Assembly (NCBI GenBank): GCA_905250075.1
Contig: CAJNOP010000018.1
Location: 2,166,569 to 2,230,568, forward strand
Source: Rotaria sp. Silwood1
Lineage: Eukaryota > Rotifera > Eurotatoria > Philodinida > Philodinidae
Length of the DNA stretch: 64,000 nt
Direction: 5' to 3'
Part shown: piece by piece, positions 47,452 through 58,598 of the stretch
Layout of the letters: each line of letters starts with the position of its first letter
Numbering within the stretch: position 1 is the stretch's first letter
Position numbers and translations under genes: made by a program
Notes under the pieces: generated by a model
What the model saw: the letters and a program-made list of their open reading frames with translations, nothing else
Databases searched by the model: none
Told to the model about the DNA's origin: nothing

Positions 47452-48435
47452 ATGTATCCGATATATGAAATAACTCCTCCATCATTAGTAACTGCTGATC
47501 TACATCAACAACAAGAAATACCCGTAAAAATCAAATTCTCACTTTGGCATACATTTAAACATCATATTCCACGTTTTATAATAACCATTCTTGTGGATGT
47601 TATTCTTCCACTTGTGATATACATATCACTTCAAAAATATATTAAACCTGTTTTTGCACTTTTAGCTGGTAGTAGTCCACCTTTATTTATGGTTATATTT
47701 AAAGCGATGTGGTTACGTACATTTGATGCACTTGGATTTCTTGTCTTTTTTACTTTTTCTATTACCGCTGTTGTTGCTGTTGTATCACGTAATCCTATTA
47801 TACTTTTATTAGAAAAATCATTACTTACCGGTATTTTATCCATTATTTTTGGAGTAACATTAATACCATTTCAATGTTGTAAACATCGATGTCGTTGGCG
47901 ACCATTAGCTTATTATTTTTATCAAGATTTAGTACCAACAAAACGAAAAGATATTGGATTGCCTGATAATATATTTCATGATGATGACGAACAAATTGAT
48001 AATAATTATGCTCAACTTAAAGAAGAAGTTTTAATAGAAAAATTATCTCATAAACAAGAAGTTGCTCATGTATATGAATGGCTTCATTTACATTGTTCAT
48101 CATTTCGTAATTCATGTTATTTTATAACAAGTGTTTGGGCAGTGGGATATCTTTTAGAGTTTCTTGCTCGAATGACTCTTATTCTAGCAGGTTTTACAAT
48201 TAATAAAATCGTTATTTATGGACATATTATACTTACTACAATAACAATTTTAATGATTCTTTTGACTGCTATTTGTATAACTATTGAAAGAAAATTTACA
48301 TTAGCATTTATTGAACGATGGAGATTACAAAATTTAAATATTCAACAATCTCAACCGAGAAGATTATCAGAAATGTCATCTTCATTAGTTGTAGTTAGAA
48401 GTGATTCAAACTGTATTTTGAGTATCAATGCATGA
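47452..48435 (+). CDS. Multi-pass membrane protein, VC0807-like (paralog C)
   Basis: Intronless, 327 residues from ATG 47452 (MYPIYEITPPS). Conserved blocks are LWHTFKHHIPRFIITILVD, a helix with LLAGSSPPLFMVIFKA, RTFDALGFLVFFTF, EKSLLTGILSIIFGVTLIP, RPLAYYFYQDLVPTKR and YEWLHLHCSSFRNSCYFITS. Hydrophobic segments match those of copies A and B. The C-terminal tail after LAFIERW is Ser/Gln-rich and unlike the others, so tails diverge faster than the membrane core. AATAAA at 48482-48487, 47 bases past the stop. Function unknown. Confidence 0.75.
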   Translation: MYPIYEITPPSLVTADLHQQQEIPVKIKFSLWHTFKHHIPRFIITILVDVILPLVIYISLQKYIKPVFALLAGSSPPLFMVIFKAMWLRTFDALGFLVFFTFSITAVVAVVSRNPIILLLEKSLLTGILSIIFGVTLIPFQCCKHRCRWRPLAYYFYQDLVPTKRKDIGLPDNIFHDDDEQIDNNYAQLKEEVLIEKLSHKQEVAHVYEWLHLHCSSFRNSCYFITSVWAVGYLLEFLARMTLILAGFTINKIVIYGHIILTTITILMILLTAICITIERKFTLAFIERWRLQNLNIQQSQPRRLSEMSSSLVVVRSDSNCILSINA

Positions 48436-51096
48436 AGTTTCGTTTTGATATTTCACGAAAATAATTTTTTTTGCGTTTGCAAATAAAATTAATGATGGGA
48501 TCATTTAGTCTATTGAATGCATAATATGAAGTAGAGCATTTCCGCAGTCGGTCACGAACACACTCGGTCTCTCTCCTTTGCGTGTTTATTGCTAAAAACA
48601 AAATCTAGACTTTGTGTCGCAATTACTTAAAGATGGGAAAGTCGTACAATTTTCATTGAAAAATTTTTGCAAAGTTCTATATTCCTATTTGATCCATCGT
48701 TTTTTGAAACTTCGACACGAAATTTCGTTTGTTCTTACTTTTTTTCACAAAAATCTTTCGAAGTTCTCGTTATATCAATGATCGGTAATGAAAATTAAAA
48801 GTATATTCGTTATTCTTGTATTTTAAACTAAATCGAAATTATTGTAACTATGTATAAATATAAATGATTTAATTTACTTTCTGGTAGATAAAAGTTTTTA
48901 TGCATTCTTTGAGGATTCACAGTGCAGCTAAGTGTATACCATCTTTCTATTGATTACATGAACACTACGTCATAGTTCTTTATTTTCAAAGAGAGTTTAG
49001 GAGTTGATTGCATGTGATTCATTAATTGTGTATTTTTTCCAGTTCTGTAGATCTGAAGTTTCTTTATATTATTGTTAGTAAAAACATGTATTCACTTCAA
49101 ACAAATCAATAAAATGATATTCACTATTCAATAACAAGGGTGAGTGTAGATGTAATGTGCGATCATCTTCACTTCATCACACCCACATCCACATTCATAC
49201 CCTGTAAGCTTAGTCGAATCGATGTGTGCAAAAGATTCGAATTACTGCGATCTATCATAACTGAGATATAATTCTTTTTCACATTTGAACTGAATCCAGT
49301 CAGAAATTCTTGTATCCATTGAAGCGCGCAAATCACCTTATTCACTCTTATCCTTTCAATAAATATTTTGGGCTTCGGTTTGTTAATTTCGTAGTTTCTC
49401 TAAAGTTGCAGGTGGGTTTTTCATATTCAACTGGAAAAGCTTTTTACATTCTATTAACATATGTAAGAATCATTGACAGATTTTGAGATTTAATAGCAAA
49501 AAAAATTGAACAGAACTATAAACATAGTATATTGTAATCGGAAAACGTTGAAATTTTCGACATCTAAAATACTTTGCGAGAACTTTGTTTTCATGGCTAG
49601 CAATTATGTAATATCGAAAATAATCTTTCATCGCAAGGAAGAAAAGGAAGAAAAACTTGGGAAAAACACTACCCATTGAGTCATGGGCGTTATCTACATA
49701 ATACTTTTGTAGTTACTTGTCAATTCTATTGATTCATTTAAGTTAATGGTGCTTTTTTATTTTTGTGTGGATAGAAAACTATTTGTTACTAGCGATAATT
49801 TTCACCGTTGAATAATCGATAAAAAACCACAAAGCTTTCGACATCTGAATCAGATGTGCTCACTAAAAGAAAATGTTTCACACTGTTGATATGTTATGCT
49901 CTATCTGTGAACTATTCATTTATCATATTGTATACATTTTCTCATGTGAAGCTTTTTCTTTTTTTTTCTAAATGATTTCTTGATTTGTTAGTATTTGACA
50001 ACACGTAGAGAGATTGGTCGAAAATGGATTGTCTTGAAATAACTTGATCAAGATTCAATCGACTCAATACGACTAAATCTTAAGATCTTACCATATGAAT
50101 CTCCAAAAATAAGTATTATTAATTCAAATCAAACTGAAAAATTAGTAGTTATCTTCATGACGATGTTTCTGCTATGAGAGAAAATAGTAGTTGGTACATT
50201 TCAACATGTAGGAACCAACACAAAAATAAAATCGATGCTGTAAAAAATTGAAGTATAATTTTCTCTATATACATAACTTCGGTATGATGCGATTGTTATA
50301 GTTAACATTCTTGAGGGAATATGCTGTTCATTATACCGTTATCATGGAATCTACAATCTTCACTCAATTCCTTTGTAATTTGTTTTATGAGGTTGTGTTC
50401 AAATAATCATCTCAATCCCACTGTGCTATTTCGACTAGTTTATTTAGTATTAGCTTGATTAGTCACTTCATTAGATAAAATTGACGACAAAAATATTTGT
50501 GTTCAGTTGGCAACAGCAGCAAGCGAAAATAAGAACTTTTGCTTTTTAAAGTTTCGTGATTTGACAACTACCAAAAGTTTTTTACAATTTTTTTCTTTTC
50601 AGTGAGAAAAATGACTTGTAAACGCACAAAAAGCTGTTTATTCGCTGTGGACATTGGATTAAAAGCTTTGACAAGCCCTCAAGGAATTGTATTTTGTATA
50701 TCAGGACAGAATATATTCTCGTTCAAATTTTTCTTTAGAAATCGAAGAGAAATTAAAACTGATGAATATGTTTTACAACATGAAATAATTTTAGTGTTAG
50801 TGCCTTTCAAACACGCTCTAATGATGATTAGATAAAACTTCAAGTTTTTGTTCCACTGCGTTGTTCACACTTGTGAATTTGTATAAGTATTTGAAATATT
50901 CTTGGTTTTCATCGACTTATATCTCGCTAGCAAAGTTTGTTATGGTCTACTCTCTAAAATATTTCATAAAAGATTTTTTTTAATCTTGTGCAAAACTCAC
51001 TCTTAGCATTTCATTGATTACAGAGAAAATGAATTTTTATGAATGATCTACTTCTATGTTGTACAGTTTGATGCATCTGTAATTTTGTTTTAAGAG
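48436..51096. other. Intergenic 2.7 kb, one GT/AC hairpin
   Basis: Holds a GT/AC hairpin at 49138-49202 (listed) and otherwise no recognisable gene. The plus ORF at 50602-50835 has no identifiable domain. Confidence 0.4.
49138..49202. repeat. GT/AC hairpin
   Basis: GGGTGAGTGTAGATGTAATG followed by CATCACACCCACATCCACAT. Isolated copy, 24 kb from the cluster at 17-26 kb. Confidence 0.45.
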
Positions 51097-51645
51097 ATGA
51101 CTAGCTACAGTAATTATCATCTCAGAGATCTTATTACTAAATACAAGTCTCACTCGACTATAGATTTGTCTTATCAACAACTAACTGATCGAGATATGGC
51201 AATTGTAGTCAAACATGCAACATTCAATAAATAATGCATACATCTAAAGTTAAAATGTAATCAAATTACATCAAAAGGGGGCTCAATTTTGACTGATACA
51301 TTGCAATTCGAAACAATAGTACTCGAGGATTTAGACCTTGATGGAAATCGCTTGTTTGACATGGGTGCATGCGTTTTAGCACAAGCAATTTCAATTAGAA
51401 ATATGACTCTTAAAATACTTTACCTTAATTCAAATGGTATTACAGCGGTGTGTGCTTGTTATCTAGCTGAAATACTCCAAACTAATCAAACATCACTTCA
51501 ACTTTTCTTGAAACAAAATGCAATCGACAATTAAGCTACGAAAATTTTAGCTAATGTTCTGGTTCATCGTAACACAAGTCTTGATTCATCGAAGAATGAT
51601 TTATCTAATAAAAATAAAAGATGTATAAAGACATCAGTGACCTAG
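51097..51645 (+). pseudogene. Leucine-rich-repeat (RNI/NLRC3-like) protein, decayed
   Basis: One frame from ATG 51097 to TAG 51643-51645 (183 codons) is broken by two in-frame TAA codons, at 51232-51234 and 51532-51534. Around them the LRR pattern continues: TIDLSYQQLTDRDMAIV, HLKLKCNQITSKGGS, DLDLDGNRLFDMGACVLAQA, ILYLNSNGITAVCACYLAE and ATKILANVLVHRNTSL. These 28-residue repeats are of the ribonuclease-inhibitor type found in NLRC3-like and related proteins, which bind other proteins. Because the frame is otherwise preserved, the loss of function may be fairly recent. Readthrough or an unseen splice form is less likely. Confidence 0.65.
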
Positions 51646-54600
51646 CAAATATTTTTCTATGTTGTGCCATATGACTAACTTGTCCTTAATTTACTTTAAA
51701 TACTTAATTTTGAAATAGTAAAATTGAACTCTTATTAAAGCAAGAGAGTGTATGCCACAAATCTCGACAAAGCTGCCGTGGGTTGGGTCGAACAAGATTC
51801 CACAGCCATGTCCGTTACTTCACTCGAACCAAACTAGCGTAGTTATGCAAACTGTGAGAATACATAAAAGTCAAGATAGCTTACTAAAAATAACGGTTAT
51901 TTTTAAAGTTTGAACAAAGGTTTTTTTGAAATGGCGTAATCCCAATCTGTAACCATTTTCTCGAAATTTTTGAGTTTGTATATTTCACCGGAAAAAATTC
52001 TTCGAAAACAAAGCTTTGATACTAAAAAAATCATTTTTTTTTCCTTAGAAGAGTTTCAATAAATAAATAACGTCTTAATGTGTGCGTGAAAGATTCGTTT
52101 CGAAACTTGATTCCATTGTGAATTATTGCTGTTCTCTTTCCAATTAGCGATGCTATCATCTTTTGATTCTTAATTGTTATCTATTACGGAAACAGCAGCA
52201 GACGAAGCAATAATTGTTAAACTGAATAACACATAACTTTGTCATGCTCTAGAATAATAGCCTCGTAGTAATAATCTTTTAAATTCAATCTTTTCACAAA
52301 ATCTGACACAATTTAATGCACTCCATAGTCCTATTCTACATTTTTTTCTCTCGTGAAGAATTTTATATAAATGTTGCGATATATATTTATGCAATAATTC
52401 CATAAACATCTTTCTTTCATATTACATTCATTCATAATTTCCCTAGAAATTTTCAGCTTCCTCAAAATTATCTTTCAATCAATAACTGAAATTTTATCAG
52501 GAAAATTTTGACATAAATCTGCACAAGATCTATCAAATGACACGGAAACATACGAAAAAAAAGATAGATAAATATATCCTTGTCTAAACTTATTGAAAAA
52601 GTTTTCAATTAATGGATGACTAGTTTAGATTTTGAAGTATGTATTTTAATATCATAGTGTAGGAGTTATTATTTTATGACACGCATCAATTCTCTCTGGA
52701 TTGTCAACCGATGTATAAATTGATATAAGTGAAGAATACTTCTGTTATAAGTACTTGATTGTTATCAGTGCGAACATGACTAAATGTGTGTTCGGTTGAA
52801 AACCTTTCTCGCATGCATTGTCAAATATAAAATGAACATAAAATGTGTTTTAAAAACATGATTTTAGTTCTAAATTCAAAAAAAGGAATGGAAATAACCA
52901 TGACGAAAAATGTAAATTGTTTGATGAAGAAGTGCGTCATTGTTCTGTCACAGAAAAAAATGATATTGATGAATGAAAAACATTTTAATACGCTTAGAAA
53001 ATCTGATAATATGCGTTTTTCTCAGTAGGATTTACTGCTTTTTTTCTAATCCCTAAGCAGTTAGAGTGAAATGAAAAGGATGAAAGAAAGTGAAGTGATA
53101 AGACCCTTTAAACTTATAGTATCTCGCAAAATATCAGAAGACAGCTGTCATTTTCCCTATTGTAAAGCTAGTTGAATCACAAGTTGTCGGAAGATTCAGA
53201 AATAACCCATTCTCGTCGATCTAGTAATTGAATTGAAAAAAAATATTTTTGAGTTACAGTTTAATTAAACTTGAAAATTTCTGATTATGTTTCTATGTTT
53301 TTACGCGTCGAATCTTTCCACCTTGTTCTCTTCCAATTATTTATTATTTTTCCAGTATCCTTAAGAAATTTGTAAATTAAAAAACAAACTTCCTTTTTAT
53401 TCGAAAAATAAATAGAAAACATCTCTGAGCTGATTATATTTTCATTTTCCTGATGAGAGAGAAACAAAACAGTTTGATTTAAAAAAAGTCTACTTTAATC
53501 CTAACGAGATTACATTATAAAACAAGATAGAGCCGCTTCAATCGTGCACAACAGTCTTTTGTCATATCTGTCATTGTTTGTGATGGATTATTTGGACATG
53601 TTATGATGTCTTTCACACTTTGTGAATAGGATAAGATTAACTGATTAACTTGCTATATACATCAACACATTTTTTCCAAATGTGTTTCACAAAATAAAGT
53701 AGAAAACAAAATATATTTCACAAAGTGAGTATCGAAACGAAGAACTTATGCGCACAAGTTTGAAGAAATGTTAGTGACAAACTTTTTCTATAGCCTATTT
53801 CTCTATCAAGTTTTTAAACGTCCACCAAATTTGTGAGATATCTACTATGTTAAAAAATATAGTTTTGAATTTCGAAAGGTGTGAACATACAGAAGCTTGA
53901 AAGTAGCAAAGGATATTCAAACATATCTCTACTTCACATTGAATTAATTATTTTTTTTTGACCATCTTCGTCTGATCCGATGATACAGAGAGCTCATTTG
54001 TGAAAATTGATGGTGTTTTATAGGGAACAAAATTAAATCGATGATCTATCAGTAAGCAGCATCTTAGTAAATTGTTTTATAGATACAGAGACTCCCGAAG
54101 CTATCGAACAATGCCTGTCTTCAATTTTTTTCCAATTCTTTGCGTGTTAAAAAGAATCAAAATAGTGATTCGAGTAGAGAAACTCGTTTGCTTTATCATT
54201 TTATATAGTTCATAGAAAATTATATTTGCAGGTTGTAGATGCTTAAAAAAAAAGTTTTCAGTTTTCTGGAGACCCTGTCTTTGCGAATCAAGTAATCTTT
54301 TTCATTTTTAAAAATCTTTGTTGGAAACGAATTTTCCCATTCAAATTACTATGTGGATTCTTTCTCAGAAACAAATTAAAAATAAGCATTACTGGGTAAC
54401 TTTGAGAACTATTGTATGCCCAGTAATTCCTGTAGTTGTAGATGAAGACAGTGAGTAAATACTGTTGTAGAAGCCCTAGTGTTTTTTGCATATCTATATA
54501 TAATTATCCTTGTGAGTAAAATGAATGACTTCAATTAATCAACTTCTGAGAGATTATTCTCTCTCAATGTTCGCAATTCTCGAGGTGGAATACATAAGTT

Positions 54601-54756
54601 TTCATCTTATTCAACTAAATGAAATCGCATCCTGTTTTTTTTAATCATTAGTGTGGCTTCCCGCATGGAAGAAATATAATAACTGTAATTGCATTCACCG
54701 TTAAACAAACTGAGTTTTTGTATATAATTAAATGATAGCGCAGGTTGAAATAGATA
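51646..54756. other. Intergenic 3.1 kb, no gene
   Basis: AT-rich sequence. ORFs at 52843-53028, 53285-53467, 54288-54491 and 54607-54798 have no motif and are probably chance. A direct repeat of ACAAACTGAGTTTTT (54705-54719 and 55195-55209) brackets the palindrome that follows. Confidence 0.4.
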
Positions 54757-55197
54757 TGTAATGAAAGAGTATAGGACTGCGACCAAAGCTTTCAACAATT
54801 TACAATTGTCATCATCAAGAAATCATTAGAAAAGAACAAAATTAAGCTATATATATAGATATACAAAATAAGGCAGAAAACAGAACAACAAAATAAAAAA
54901 ATAAAAAAAAGAGAACATTACAATATCAATTTGTACATCAAAGATAACTATAACTTCACTATATTTTAAATTAATTCGAATTAATATAAAATATAGCGAA
55001 GTTATAGTTGTGTTATCCTTGATGTACAAATTGATATTGTAATGTTCCCTTTTTTTTTTATTTTGTTGTTCTCTTTTCTGCCTTATTTTGTATATCTATA
55101 TATATAGCTTAACTTTGCTCTTTTGTAATGATATCCTGATGATGACAACTGTAAATTATTGAAAGCTTTTGTCGCAGTTTTATACTCTTTCATTACA
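54757..55197. repeat. Nearly loopless palindrome of about 440 bp
   Basis: The sequence reads nearly the same on both strands around a centre at 54977/54978 (TTCGAA inside TTAATTCGAATTAA). Arms are about 220 bp each. Outer ends are TGTAATGAAAGAGTAT and its complement. Mismatches and small indels are few. Without a loop this would extrude as a cruciform. It could be a foldback element or a recent inverted duplication. Confidence 0.8.
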
Positions 55198-55589
55198 AAC
55201 TGAGTTTTTATTTCTATAAAATATAGAACACGTTATACCATACGAAGCATACAGGGTAGTATTAAGACACGGTTCAAATAATATAGGACAGTATATCAAA
55301 AAATCGTATTTTGACAGTGTGGTCGATTTTCGATAAATTTGGAGCATAACGATTTTTCTAATCGAATCACGGACGTATAAAACACGTAAGAACTACTGTT
55401 CATTTTGTTCCCGTTGTTTTTACATCACATTTTAAAAAACATTGTTGCCACTGAATAACATATAATACATTGAAAAGAGGACACAACAGGTTTATTAGTA
55501 ACACATGTTCCTATGCTTTCTTTTTATTTTATTCAACTAATCTGATCATAATAGAAAGAGAAAAATTTTCAATCACAACTCATCCTATC

Positions 55590-56567
55590 ATGTCAAACAG
55601 CACGACAACAACAAATGTCAAGCAGAGCGAAGCTTTGATTGTTGCCTATTATCCATTCACCTTGGTCATTGTTGGTACCCTATTAAATCTTCTAACATTC
55701 ATTATTCTTTGTCGACCAACATTCAGAGACACAAAAAAACAACCAATAATTCATTACATGCGTACAATAGCCATTTTTGATATTCTGATGTTATATGGGT
55801 GGAATCTCGATCATTATCTTTCAATAATGCATGGATTTATACTTCTAACGTATTCAATTCCAACATGCAAAGTTTTTGGATTTCTTAACTACTTTGCTTC
55901 GCAATCATCGGCTTGGCTTCGTGTATTCATTTGTCTCGATCGATATTTATCGGCGAGTCGTCTTCATCGTACATGGTTTAGTCGTTCAAAAAGTGTTCTC
56001 ATCATTATCACATGCATTATTGTCTTTTTTACTCTATTCAATTTCCACTTTTTAATTTTTACTTGCTTTTACAGATCAAATGGTTCAGTCAATCCCAATG
56101 CTCCACTATATAAAATATATCCACTATGGGATTATATTAATTTGGGTGTGTATAATTGTGCACCATTCATATTGATGGTTACATTTAACAGTGGGGTTAT
56201 CTATCATTTAATTCGTCGTCGCAATACACGTATAATTCAAAATTCAAACATTCAACATCGAGCTATATCGATTACATTGGTTCTTACAACATGTCTCTTT
56301 TTAATAATGACTATACCAGCAACAATTGTTGCCGCATTTTTCTTCACTACACCAACTACTACACTTGCAAAAATATTAGATTCTGCTCTCTATACATATC
56401 ATATAACATCATTTCCACTTTATTTTATTACATTTGATGCATTTCGACGAGAATGTATCATGATGATCAGTTGCAAAAAGAACACTCAAAGAGTTGCACC
56501 AAGCCTCCCTGCTACTGGTCAACCAAATACACAAAACCAACCATCAATCAGAACATTCTGCCAATAA
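55590..56567 (+). CDS. Rhodopsin-like G-protein-coupled receptor
   Basis: Intronless. The frame is open from 55470, but its first ATG is at 55590 (MSNSTTTTN, a potential N-glycosylation site), giving 325 residues. Seven hydrophobic helices are visible. Helix 1 contains GTLLNLLTFIIL. A Cys opens helix 3 (PTCKVFGF), and CLDRYLSASR supplies the DRY motif at its cytoplasmic end. Helix 6 contains FLIMTIPATIVAAF, and helix 7 ends FPLYFITFDAFRRE. The usual NPxxY is replaced by FPLYF, and helix 6 lacks CWxP; helix 7 divergence of this kind is common in invertebrate orphan peptide-receptor-like GPCRs. The tail has a Cys (SCKKN) that could be palmitoylated. Ligand unknown. AATAAA at 56659-56664. Confidence 0.85.
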   Translation: MSNSTTTTNVKQSEALIVAYYPFTLVIVGTLLNLLTFIILCRPTFRDTKKQPIIHYMRTIAIFDILMLYGWNLDHYLSIMHGFILLTYSIPTCKVFGFLNYFASQSSAWLRVFICLDRYLSASRLHRTWFSRSKSVLIIITCIIVFFTLFNFHFLIFTCFYRSNGSVNPNAPLYKIYPLWDYINLGVYNCAPFILMVTFNSGVIYHLIRRRNTRIIQNSNIQHRAISITLVLTTCLFLIMTIPATIVAAFFFTTPTTTLAKILDSALYTYHITSFPLYFITFDAFRRECIMMISCKKNTQRVAPSLPATGQPNTQNQPSIRTFCQ

Positions 56568-57650
56568 AACATTTTTAATGCCTCACCTTTCAAAATGACT
56601 AAAGAAAAAATTTGGATTCTTGTAATGCTTATTTCAAATTTACACACATATATATTCAAATAAAATTTAAAAAATGCCTTTTAACTTTTTCCTTTGAACT
56701 GTTTGAATGTCTACAAAATGAATGCTGTGCAAAAAATAGAGTTGTATAAGAACTGAGTTCATTGAACGGTTGAATTTCACAATAGACAAGATAAATCTCT
56801 TCCCGCATTAGAAGATCCGAATCTTTTAACTCATTTCAGAAAAAAAAATGTCAAAAACTTTTCCTTAAAGATTTTTTTCGTTTTTTCAATCCAGATGTAC
56901 TGTTAAAGTGCTATCAGTCTTGTCAAATGATCGGCAGATATTCTCAATGCATTAGAAGAAAATGAGAAAGAGAATCCAGCAACATACTCGTTGTAAAAAG
57001 TTGTTGCGCTCTAGAACTCAATCCATTTTTTTCATTCTCAATTAAGAGACACTCCACGAAAATGCCAAAGATAGTGGAAACATGGTGGAAAACAGATGTC
57101 GAATTCGACCTCATAGGAAGTTAAACCTTGGTGCATTATAGAATAATCAAAAACATTATGATCTAAAGATCGATTCTTGGTCAGCTACGGTTAACCGACC
57201 TAAGGCAGTCCATAAATAGACGTCTAAAAAAACTGGCTAAAAATTTCTTAAATTAACCTATCATTCTTTTTGAATTTTTTCTTTGATTCTTTTTAGCATT
57301 CAAATTAAGTTATATACCCATCGGCAGAGCTTTGTTTGCTCTATAAAACTGTAATCAGAAAAAAGATAGCATCATGTTGTAGCATGTTCAATTCTGCATC
57401 GAGTGTCATAATGGATATGAATTTTAAATGTTTCAAACTCGAAATAGTTAAGCATAAATGTTGAATACTGGTCCCATCTTTAGTTATTATGCATCATAAT
57501 GAATATGATGTTTTATGTACATTTCAATGTTTTTCTATATCTAGTTTCAATTAAAAGTAGAAAACAATAGTTCAATGGTTAGCAATTATCAAAAACTACT
57601 ACAAAGAAGTTTTTGTTTTTCGTTTTTCTCAAAATCAATTTTTCCGACCA
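56568..57650. other. 3' flank of the GPCR gene, no gene
   Basis: AT-rich, no recognisable coding sequence. Confidence 0.45.
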
Positions 57651-57983
57651 TACCGTTTACGCGGGCAAGGATTTCTTAATAACGACTCAATATAGAAGTA
57701 ATCATTTTTTTTTATTGTATAGCAGGCAGTTAGGGCTAGATCCTCACGAGCTCCGATTTTTAAATGTCTCTTTTGCTAGAATAAAAAACGTAGATATTTC
57801 ATTTTTATGAGCGCTTTGAATTTGAACATTTTTTGAAGAAGTATTTTTCAAAATTAAACAAAGAGAAATTTAAAAATCGGAGCTCGTGAGGATCTGGCCA
57901 TAAGGGCACTCTACAAGTTAAATGCCACGCCGACATGATTAGCCAATATTCTTATATCGAAAACCTTGCCCGCGTGAAGGGTA
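57651..57983. mobile_element. MITE-like inverted-repeat element, TA flanks
   Basis: The termini are CCGTTTACGCGGGCAAGG (from 57653) and CCTTGCCCGCGTGAAGGG (to 57981), bordered by TA at 57651-57652 and 57982-57983. Inside, the block at about 57737-57780 (ATCCTCACGAGCTCCGATTT) returns inverted at about 57856-57898. It is non-coding, and the ORF at 57613-57810 spans its left arm by chance. TA borders point to Tc1/mariner-type mobilisation. Confidence 0.75.
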
Positions 57984-58200
57984 CTTTTGACCAATATATT
58001 GACTGTAACTCATTCGTTTCTCATAGATTTGGGGAGATATTTTAACCACAGTCTCCTCTAGCCAAGACTAACATTCTCTGAAATTTTCGTTGAAATCGGA
58101 TGAGAAATAACAACGTTGGTTTCTGAGGGGGAGAGCCCCCTTAACGAAAAATTCTACTAGATAAATTTGATGATATTTTATTCGAGAATAATAAAAATAA

Positions 58201-58598
58201 TAATATATGGGGTTGACCAGTCTGGCCGAATATCCCAATAGTTTTTCTTATTATTCAGTTTCTATAATACATCAGAAAGATCTTATTTTTTTATCAATTA
58301 TAGTACTTGTATAATGCTGATCATTTACCAAGGATAAGAGGTTTATCTCTTGTTTAAAACTTAAATATGTTAAGTGTTTTTGCAAATCGTGTTTGTAAAT
58401 ACCAAAAGATTTTTGAAGACACTTGACTATCTTAGTTTCAAACAAGAGATAAATCCCTTATCTTTGGCAAATGATCAGCATTATACGAATATTATAACTG
58501 GTAAAAAAATAAAATCAGATCTTTCTGATATATTATAGAAACTGAATGATAAAAAAAGTATTGAAATATCTGACCAGATTGGCCAGCCCCATATATTA
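58201..58598. mobile_element. MITE-like inverted-repeat element
   Basis: Left end TAATATATGGGGTTGACCAG and right end TGGCCAGCCCCATATATTA are inverted copies. Arms of about 170 bp pair throughout (e.g. AATGATCAGCATTATAC, AACAAGAGATAAA). The target duplication cannot be separated from the AT-rich ends. Non-coding. Confidence 0.7.

Noticed and set aside
51770..51840. GC-richer stretch that could be an RNA gene or coding scrap
   Set aside because: No cloverleaf, no stable frame with a motif and no repeat partner found.
55470..55589. N-terminal extension of the GPCR
   Set aside because: Starts at TTG with no ATG; the ATG at 55590 gives a normal glycosylated GPCR N-terminus.
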